In this document: positions 5,420 through 9,715 of the stretch, in pieces | Position numbering within the stretch: position 1 is the first letter of the stretch | Layout of the letters: each line of letters starts with the position of its first letter | NCBI RefSeq assembly: GCF_020742175.1 | Contig: NZ_DYXM01000199.1 | Location: forward strand, 1 to 9,715 | Reading direction: 5' to 3' | DNA: 9,715 nt | From: Dietzia timorensis | Lineage (GTDB): Bacteria > Actinomycetota > Actinomycetes > Mycobacteriales > Mycobacteriaceae | Notes under the pieces: generated by a model | The model's database searches: none | The model's input: the letters and a program-made list of their open reading frames with translations, nothing else | Told to the model about the DNA's origin: nothing | Translations under genes and position numbers: made by a program

Positions 5420-7039
5420 CTAGTGGGAATGCCCGTGCCCGCCTGCGTTCTCCGCCGGCTCTTCCGGCTTGTCGACAATCGCCGTTTCTGTGGTGAGAAC
5501 CATACGGGACACCGACGCGGCGTTGACGACGGCGGAGTGGGTGACCTTCACCGGGTCGATGACGCCCTCGGCGACGAGGTCGCCGTATTCGAGAGTCGCG
5601 GCGTTGAAGCCCTGCCCCTCGGGAAGCTCGCCGACCTTGCTCACGACGACAGAGCCGTCTTCGCCGGCATTGTCGGCGATCCAGAACAGCGGCGCCTGGA
5701 GTGCCTTGCGCAGCACGCGCACGCCGACGGCCTCGTCGGTACCGGCGAAGGACTCCTCGAGAGAGTCGAGCGACTTGGAGGCCTGCACTAGTGCGGAACC
5801 GCCACCGGCGACGACGCCCTCGGCAACCGCGGCCTTCGCCGAGTTGACGGCATCCTCGACGCGGAGCTTGCGTTCGGTCATCTCGGCCTCGGTGGCCGCG
5901 CCGACGTGGATCACGGCGACGCCGCCGGACAGCTTCGCGATGCGCTCGTTGAGCTTTTCGCGATCCCAGTCCGATGAGGACTGCTCGACCTCGCGCTTGA
6001 GCTGCGCGACGCGCGCCTGCACGTCATCGGCGGAGCCGGCGCCGTCGACGATGACCGTCTCATCCTTGGTGACCGTGACGCGGCGGGCGGAACCGAGAAC
6101 CTCGACACCCGACTCGCGCAGCGACATACCCAGGTCCGGGGAGATGACCTGGCCGCCGGTGACGATCGCCAGGTCGTCCATGAACGCCTTGCGGCGGTCG
6201 CCGAAGAACGGGGACTTGATGGCCACGGCCTTGATCGTCTTGCGGATCGAGTTGACCACGAGGGTGGACAGCGCCTCGCCCTCGATGTCCTCGGCGAGGA
6301 TGACGAGCGGCTTGCCCGCCTCGGCCGCCTTCTCGAGCATCGGAAGCAGGTCCGCGAGTGCGGAGATCTTCTCGCGGTGCAGAAGGATGAGCGGATCGTT
6401 GAAGATCGCCTTCTGCTCCTCGGCGTCGGTGATGAAGTAGGGCGACAGGAAGCCCTTGTCGAAGGCGACGCCCTCGGACACCGTCACCTCGTCGTTCAGG
6501 GACTGCGACTCCTCGATCGAGACGACGCCGTCGGTGCCGACGGCGTCCATCGCCTTGGCGACCATGTCGCCGATGTACGGATCGCGGGAGGACACGGTCG
6601 CGACCTGGGCTACTCCCTCCGAACCCGACACCGGCGTGGCGGCGGCCTTGAGCGACTCGACGACGGCTTCCGCGCCGGCGGCGAGCCCCTTGCCGAGAGC
6701 CATCGGGTTGGTGCCGGCGGCGACGTTGCGGAGGCCCTCGCGGATGAGCGCCTGGGCGAGCACGGTCGCGGTGGTCGTTCCGTCACCTGCGACGTCATTG
6801 GTCTTCGTCGCTACCGACTTGACCAGCTGCGCACCGAGGTTCGCGAAGGGCTCTTCGAGCTCGATCTCGCGCGCGATCGACACGCCGTCGTTGGTGACGG
6901 TCGGGCCGCCGAATGCCTTGGCCAGCACGACGTGGCGTCCACGTGGGCCGAGGGTGATCTTGACGGTATCGGCAAGCTGATCGACGCCCGAAAGCATCGA
7001 CTTGCGCGCCTGCTCGTCAAAAGCAATGAGCTTAGACAT
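5420..7039 (-). CDS. groEL1: 60 kDa chaperonin GroEL1
   Basis: A 539-residue cytosolic chaperonin subunit that folds proteins in an ATP-driven ring with GroES. ATP-site motifs are present: TLGPRGR (29-35), GDGTTTATVLAQ (85-96, Asp86) and VEDAVNSAKAAVAEG with the presumed catalytic Asp396, then GVVAGGG (408-414) and IDPVKVT (494-500). The apical-domain blocks EGVAFDKGFLSPYF and AEDIEGEALSTLVVN are intact. The C-terminus is AGGHGHSH, a short His-rich tail instead of the GGM repeats of E. coli GroEL. With the groES linkage, this marks it as the GroEL1 paralogue of Mycobacteriales; a GroEL2 gene is expected elsewhere. The start ATG has CAAAGGA 12 bases upstream, a longer spacing than usual. It is second in the groES-groEL1 operon and ends at the terminator at 5331-5381. 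Confidence 0.95.
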   Translation of the reverse strand: MSKLIAFDEQARKSMLSGVDQLADTVKITLGPRGRHVVLAKAFGGPTVTNDGVSIAREIELEEPFANLGAQLVKSVATKTNDVAGDGTTTATVLAQALIREGLRNVAAGTNPMALGKGLAAGAEAVVESLKAAATPVSGSEGVAQVATVSSRDPYIGDMVAKAMDAVGTDGVVSIEESQSLNDEVTVSEGVAFDKGFLSPYFITDAEEQKAIFNDPLILLHREKISALADLLPMLEKAAEAGKPLVILAEDIEGEALSTLVVNSIRKTIKAVAIKSPFFGDRRKAFMDDLAIVTGGQVISPDLGMSLRESGVEVLGSARRVTVTKDETVIVDGAGSADDVQARVAQLKREVEQSSSDWDREKLNERIAKLSGGVAVIHVGAATEAEMTERKLRVEDAVNSAKAAVAEGVVAGGGSALVQASKSLDSLEESFAGTDEAVGVRVLRKALQAPLFWIADNAGEDGSVVVSKVGELPEGQGFNAATLEYGDLVAEGVIDPVKVTHSAVVNAASVSRMVLTTETAIVDKPEEPAENAGGHGHSH

Positions 7040-7085
7040 GTGTGCGTCAATTCCTTTGAAAAAGAAGTGCTAAGGAGAGTAGAAA

Positions 7086-7128
7086 GCCCCGGCCGCTGCG
7101 GTTCGCTTGCGAGCGGCAGCGCCGGGGC
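7086..7128 (-). terminator. Strong GC hairpin in the groES-groEL1 junction (attenuator or processing element)
   Basis: Outer arms GCCCCGGC (7086-7093) and GCCGGGGC (7121-7128) pair over 8 bases. After a one-base bulge GCTGC pairs with GCAGC, and after a G-G mismatch a further 5 pairs close a 4-base loop (7106-7109). On the transcribed strand TTTCTAC follows, a poor U tract. Being inside an operon, it more likely lowers or stabilises downstream message than ends it fully. Confidence 0.6.
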
Positions 7129-7131
7129 CTG

Positions 7132-7152
7132 GCGCCGAAAAAACCTCGGCGC
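7132..7152 (-). terminator. Second hairpin just after groES
   Basis: GCGCCGA (7132-7138) pairs exactly with TCGGCGC (7146-7152) around a 7-base loop, starting 6 bases past the groES stop codon. The T run lies in the loop on the transcribed strand, not after the stem, so it is not a standard intrinsic terminator. It sits in tandem with the larger hairpin at 7086-7128. Confidence 0.5.
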
Positions 7153-7158
7153 TCGGTT

Positions 7159-7446
7159 CTAGTCGATGACCGCGAGAATGTCGCGAGCCGACAGGATCAG
7201 GTAGTCCTGACCGTCGTAGGAAATCTCGGTTCCTCCGTACTTGGAGAAGATCACCTTGTTGCCCTCGGCGACATCCACGGGGATGCGCTTGCCCTGCTCG
7301 TCGAAACGGCCGGGGCCGACCGCGACTACGGAGCCCTCCTGGGGCTTCTCCTTGGCGGTGTCCGGGATAACGAGTCCGGAAGCGGTCGTGGTCTCAGCAG
7401 CGCTGACCTCGACGAGAATCTTGTCCTCAAGCGGCTTGATCGCCAC
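7159..7446 (-). CDS. groES: 10 kDa co-chaperonin GroES
   Basis: A 95-residue cytosolic co-chaperonin that caps the GroEL ring. The sequence begins VAIKPLEDKILVEV, then has the mobile loop around residues 16-33 with the GroEL-contacting GLVIP at 24-28, followed by GSVVAVGPGR, GNKVIFSKYGGTEI and the terminal YLILSARDILAVID. The length matches the family. The start is GTG at 7444-7446, preceded by a strong AGGAGGA 4 bases upstream. The open frame continues 53 codons further upstream, but that extension runs through the CIRCE operator and has no family resemblance, so it is not coding. It is the first gene of the groES-groEL1 operon, 119 bases before groEL1. Confidence 0.97.
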   Translation of the reverse strand: MAIKPLEDKILVEVSAAETTTASGLVIPDTAKEKPQEGSVVAVGPGRFDEQGKRIPVDVAEGNKVIFSKYGGTEISYDGQDYLILSARDILAVID

Positions 7447-7548
7447 GGGATCCTCCTGATGCGTAAAGTTTAAAAGGTACGTTTCCTGGCAGGCAGAGCC
7501 GTGATGATGTGCCGTCGCGGGTGGCGTACAACTCGACCCTCTAACCAA
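7447..7548 (-). promoter_or_regulatory. groES: groES 5' leader
   Basis: About 100 untranslated bases lie between the CIRCE element and the groES GTG, ending in AGGAGGA (7451-7457), the strongest ribosome binding site in the window. The part next to the start is AT-rich (7460-7490). A leader of this length is usual for CIRCE-controlled groE operons. I see no strong hairpin in it apart from CIRCE itself, whose downstream half may be transcribed. Confidence 0.5.
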
Positions 7549-7575
7549 TTGGCACTCTATACCCGAGAGTGCCAA
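7549..7575. promoter_or_regulatory. CIRCE operator (HrcA binding site) of the groES-groEL1 operon
   Basis: TTGGCACTC (7549-7557), a 9-base spacer and GAGTGCCAA (7567-7575) form a perfect 9-9-9 inverted repeat. It differs from the canonical TTAGCACTC/GAGTGCTAA by one symmetric change per arm. CIRCE is the known operator for the heat-shock repressor HrcA. It lies about 100 bases before groES, covering the probable -10 box, so HrcA binding would block polymerase. hrcA is not in the window. Confidence 0.95.
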
Positions 7576-7583
7576 CTTACAAG
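7556..7583 (-). promoter_or_regulatory. Likely groES-groEL1 promoter, overlapped by CIRCE
   Basis: On the minus strand CTTGTA (7583-7578) lies 16 bases before TATAGA (7561-7556). The -10 box falls in and beside the CIRCE spacer, the usual arrangement for HrcA control. The -35 match to TTGACA is only partial. No HspR-type HAIR repeat is visible. Confidence 0.55.
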
Positions 7584-7767
7584 GTACGCGATTCTTGGTT
7601 CGCAATCAGAGTACTTTCAGACTGCCCGCGTAAGGTCCACGTGGACGCAAAAACATGCGAATGCCCACGTTTTGTCTATGACCAGGGCTTTTGAAGTTCC
7701 CGGCGTCATACGATTCCGCCCCTCGACGGGCGGATTTCGTTGTGCCGGTCAAGGAGGTTCGGAGCAC
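7576..7767. other. Gene-free upstream region of the DUF4190 gene
   Basis: This is the plus-strand side of the 321-base gap between groES and the DUF4190 gene. It holds a 12-base palindrome GTCCAC/GTGGAC (7635-7646). A hairpin (ACGTGG 7639-7644 with CCACGT 7665-7670, plus CGC/GCG inside) is followed by TTTGTC. A TACGAT -10-like box (7709-7714) has no clear -35. A CCGCCC/GGGCGG hairpin lies at 7716-7733. The long upstream open frame shared with the DUF4190 gene has no recognisable protein content here. Confidence 0.5.
7716..7740 (+). terminator. Terminator-like hairpin in the DUF4190 gene leader
   Basis: CCGCCC (7716-7721) and GGGCGG (7728-7733) form a 6-pair stem with a 6-base loop, followed by ATTTCGT. 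It ends 10 bases before the AAGGAGG ribosome site at 7751. No plus-strand gene lies upstream, so it would act as a leader attenuator or end a short transcript, if it works at all. Confidence 0.35.
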
Positions 7768-8208
7768 GTGTGGAGCCCGTACGGGAGGCAGCAGCATCCC
7801 GAGTCCCAGTGTGTAAGGACGGATACCGGCGCTTTCGGCAACCCTTCGATGGTGTCCCCCGAGTGCACCGACACGGCGGTACCGCCGTCGTACTTCGCAC
7901 CTTATGGCCCGTACGAGGTCCGCTCGACCAACAAGCTCGCCGTCTTCGCGTTCCTTCTCACGATTTTCAATCTCGTCGTCGGCACGCTGTCGATGATCCT
8001 GTTCCCGCTGTTCACCCTTTCGATGTGCGTGCTCGGGATCGTGCTCGGACACCTCGCCATGCGCAGCGTGCGCCGTTCGCACCAGGCAGGCAGATCGCTG
8101 GCCATCGCCGCGCTCGTGCTCAGCTACGTCGGCCTGCTGTTCGAACTGGTTGTGCTAGGCAGCATCTACCTGTTCATGGACTTCGACCTTCTCGCGGTGC
8201 TCGCCTAG
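7768..8208 (+). CDS. Small DUF4190-type multi-pass membrane protein, function unknown
   Basis: A 146-residue membrane protein. The start is GTG at 7768, chosen because AAGGAGG lies 10 bases upstream (7751-7757) and the resulting N-terminus (WSPYGRQQHP) is Pro/Gln/Tyr-rich, as is common before such domains. Residues 1-54 are polar and probably cytoplasmic. Hydrophobic segments lie at about 57-79, 81-97 and 111-137. The turn GIVLGHLAMRSVRRSHQAGRSLAIAALVLSY (90-120) matches the DUF4190 pattern as I know it (GHxAxxxIRRS..GRGLAIAGLVLGY). It has no enzyme motif. It is transcribed opposite to its neighbours, divergent from groES and convergent with tsaD (46 bases between stops). No function can be given from context. 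Confidence 0.78.
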   Translation: MWSPYGRQQHPESQCVRTDTGAFGNPSMVSPECTDTAVPPSYFAPYGPYEVRSTNKLAVFAFLLTIFNLVVGTLSMILFPLFTLSMCVLGIVLGHLAMRSVRRSHQAGRSLAIAALVLSYVGLLFELVVLGSIYLFMDFDLLAVLA

Positions 8209-8225
8209 CTTCGCCCGGCAACCCC

Positions 8226-8237
8226 GCCACCGGTGGC
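8226..8237. terminator. Short palindrome between convergent DUF4190 gene and tsaD
   Basis: GCCACC/GGTGGC is a 12-base perfect palindrome in the middle of the 46-base gap between the two stop codons. It is the only candidate terminator there, has no T run and is short, so the call is weak. Confidence 0.3.
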
Positions 8238-8254
8238 CGCCACAGCCGGAACCG

Positions 8255-9367
8255 CTAGAGCAGGCTCTGGCTCACGTGGAGCCCGGGGTCGGTCGCGGCG
8301 CCGAGGGTCGACGGCATTCGGCCCGCGGCGATCATCGCCCCGGCCACGGCCACGACCATCGCCCCGTTATCGGTGCACAGGCGCGGCCGCGGGATGCGCA
8401 GCTCGATTCCGGCAACTTCGCAGCGCTCGGCGGCGAGTTCCCGCAGCCGCGAATTCGCCGCCACGCCGCCGCCGATGAGCAGACACTCCGCGCCCGTGTC
8501 GGCGCAGGCGCCCACGGCCTTCGACGTCAGAACATCCGCCACCGCCTCCTGGAAGGACGCGGCCACGTCGGCGAGCGCGACGGTCTCCCCCGCGGCCTCG
8601 GCACGTTCGAGGTGACGGGCGACGGACGTTTTGAGCCCCGAGAAGGAGAAGTCGAAGGGTGCGTCACGCGGGCCGGTCATGCCGCGCGGGAACGCGATCG
8701 CGGCCGGGTTCCCCTCGCGTGCCGCCTTGTCCACCACGGGCCCTCCGGGATAGCCGAGCCCGAGGAGGCGGGCGACCTTGTCGTAGGCCTCGCCGGCGGC
8801 GTCATCCACGGTGGAACCGAGCTCGCGCAGCGGTTCGGCGAGCGAGGGCACGTGGAGAAGCTGTGTGTGCCCGCCGGAGACGAGCAGCGCCACCGCGGGA
8901 GGCAGCGACCCGCCGTCGAATTGCGCGACCGCGACGTGCCCGACGAGATGGTTGATCGCGTAGAACGGCACGCCCCACGCGGCGGCGTACCCCTTGGCGC
9001 CCGCCACTCCGACGAGAAGCGCGCCCGCCAGGCCTGGCCCGATGGTCGCGGCGACGGCGTCGGGCCGGGAAATGCCGGCCTCGTCGAGCGCGCGGCGCAC
9101 GGTCGGCACCAGCGCCTCGAGGTGCGCACGCGAGGCGATCTCGGGCACGACGCCGCCGAAGCGCGCGTGCTCTTCCATGGACGACGCGACGACGTCCGAA
9201 AGCAGTTCGACCTCGCCGCCGGGGTACACGCGCGACAACGCGACTCCGGTCTCGTCGCACGAGGACTCGATGCCGAGCACCACGCGCGGGACGGACAGAT
9301 CGAGCGGCGCGGCGGGGACGACCTGCGGCGCTGCGGCGTTGGCGCCGGCGTTGGCAGCGGTGGACAT
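8255..9367 (-). CDS. tsaD: tRNA N6-adenosine threonylcarbamoyltransferase TsaD
   Basis: Transfers the threonylcarbamoyl group to A37 of ANN-decoding tRNAs (t6A), working with TsaB and TsaE in the cytosol. The 370 residues carry the ASKHA-fold signatures: GIESSCDET (32-40), GGVVPEIASRAH (71-82), the metal ligands in INHLVGH (138-144, His140 and His144), SGGHTQ (164-169), YPGGPVVDKAA (206-216), FSFSGLKTSV (240-249), GGGVAANSRLR (299-309) and CTDNGAM (331-337, ligand Asp333). About 25 extra Ala/Pro-rich residues precede the fold, making it longer than E. coli TsaD (337). I chose ATG 9365-9367 because AGGAGG (9372-9377) is 4 bases away; the GTG one codon earlier would sit 1 base from it. The ATG overlaps the rimI stop as TGATG, so translation is probably coupled. 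Confidence 0.95.
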   Translation of the reverse strand: MSTAANAGANAAAPQVVPAAPLDLSVPRVVLGIESSCDETGVALSRVYPGGEVELLSDVVASSMEEHARFGGVVPEIASRAHLEALVPTVRRALDEAGISRPDAVAATIGPGLAGALLVGVAGAKGYAAAWGVPFYAINHLVGHVAVAQFDGGSLPPAVALLVSGGHTQLLHVPSLAEPLRELGSTVDDAAGEAYDKVARLLGLGYPGGPVVDKAAREGNPAAIAFPRGMTGPRDAPFDFSFSGLKTSVARHLERAEAAGETVALADVAASFQEAVADVLTSKAVGACADTGAECLLIGGGVAANSRLRELAAERCEVAGIELRIPRPRLCTDNGAMVVAVAGAMIAAGRMPSTLGAATDPGLHVSQSLL

Positions 9368-9715
9368 CACGCCTCCTCGGGGACTGCGGTGGACTCGCCC
9401 GGCTGCGGCTCGGACCCACCTATGACGGCGGAGCGCACCATCGCATAGGCGTCCTCTCCGCTAGGTCGATAATAATTGCGGCGCAGGCCGACCACGGAAA
9501 AGCCGTGCGCCTCGTACAGCGTGCGCGCCACGATGTTGCCTGTGGCGACCTCGAGCAGGACGGGCGCGGACTCGGCGTCGGCGACGGCGAGCATCTCGGC
9601 GAGCAGGGCGCGGCCGAGGCCACGGCCCTGGAATTCGGGGTCGACGGCGATGTTGAACACCTCGAACTCGTGGTCGCCGTCCGGGCCGAAGGCGCCGAGC
9701 GCGGCGTAGCCGGCG
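9367..9715 (-). CDS. rimI: RimI-type GNAT N-acetyltransferase, 5' end cut by the window
   Basis: The C-terminal 115 residues of an acetyl-CoA-dependent N-acetyltransferase. The frame runs off the right edge (first visible residues AGYAALGAFGPDGDHEFEVF), so the start is not seen. GNAT motif A is VDPEFQGRGLGRALL, whose QGRGLG loop binds the acetyl-CoA pyrophosphate. Motif B follows: EVATGNIVARTLYEAHGF and a Tyr-rich RNYYRP. This order of blocks is typical of RimI, which acetylates protein N-termini (ribosomal S18 in E. coli). Its position before tsaD, where Mycobacteriales usually have tsaB-rimI-tsaD, supports the name; the true substrate in actinobacteria may be broader. A 20-residue Pro/Glu-rich tail follows the domain. 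The TGA stop overlaps the tsaD ATG. Confidence 0.88.
   Translation of the reverse strand, partial: AGYAALGAFGPDGDHEFEVFNIAVDPEFQGRGLGRALLAEMLAVADAESAPVLLEVATGNIVARTLYEAHGFSVVGLRRNYYRPSGEDAYAMVRSAVIGGSEPQPGESTAVPEEA

Noticed and set aside
5215..5478. 87-codon minus-strand frame between groEL1 and sigD
   Set aside because: It overlaps the end of groEL1 and its terminator; the Arg/Thr-rich product resembles nothing known to me.
7063..7073. CIRCE half-site (AGTGCTAA) just before groEL1
   Set aside because: No inverted partner is found at the 9-base spacing; a single half-site near the ribosome site is not an operator.
7447..7605. 53-residue N-terminal extension of GroES
   Set aside because: It crosses the CIRCE operator and likely promoter; GroES proteins start at the VAIKPL block, where a strong AGGAGGA ribosome site lies.
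7501..7767. 89-residue N-terminal extension of the DUF4190 protein, starting inside the groES leader
   Set aside because: The stretch overlaps CIRCE and hairpins, has no protein-like composition, and a good AAGGAGG marks GTG 7768.
8276..9448. Long plus-strand open frame opposite tsaD (390 codons)
   Set aside because: Antisense to the well-conserved tsaD, low-complexity Arg/Gly/His/Asp product, no family resemblance.
1..9715. Mobile element, CRISPR array, phage or defence system
   Set aside because: No transposase, integrase, direct-repeat array or nuclease-type gene is present; all genes are conserved core genes in a familiar order.

Overview
This window looks like a core chromosomal locus of a GC-rich actinobacterium, most likely of the order Mycobacteriales (formerly Corynebacteriales). 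The gene order rimI, tsaD, groES, groEL1, sigD, anti-sigma-D gene, DUF5319 gene, guaB2, guaB3 matches what I recall of the Mycobacterium tuberculosis Rv3420c to Rv3410c segment and the equivalent Corynebacterium region. GroEL1 with a histidine-rich tail, the sigD/rsdA pair and the tandem guaB2/guaB3 pair fit this group. I cannot name the genus.

Layout. On the minus strand, from the right edge: a 5'-truncated rimI-type acetyltransferase overlaps tsaD (tRNA t6A synthesis). A small DUF4190-type membrane protein gene on the plus strand converges on tsaD. A 321-base divergent region follows, with a perfect CIRCE operator (7549-7575) over the likely groES promoter. groES and groEL1 run leftward, separated by 119 bases holding two strong hairpins, and groEL1 ends at a clear intrinsic terminator (5331-5381). 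Next is a 338-base spacer with no gene, then sigD, which overlaps rsdA by 10 bases. A 42-base perfect palindrome (3399-3440) separates rsdA from the convergent DUF5319 gene. That gene is divergent from guaB2, which is followed 22 bases later by guaB3, ending at the left edge.

How the genes work together. guaB2 makes XMP for guanine nucleotide synthesis; guaB3 is its CBS-less paralogue lacking the catalytic cysteine. sigD and rsdA form an ECF sigma factor and membrane-anchored anti-sigma pair. groES and groEL1 form a heat-shock chaperonin operon, probably repressed by HrcA. rimI and tsaD belong to the tRNA/protein-modification cluster that usually also holds tsaB and tsaE.

I see no mobile element, CRISPR array, tRNA or rRNA gene. 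Most of the window is conserved core genome. The points worth attention are regulatory: a SigD-like motif placed across the sigD start codon, the hairpin-rich groES-groEL1 junction, the long palindrome, a structured leader before the DUF4190 gene, and the absence of a whiB gene between sigD and groEL1.
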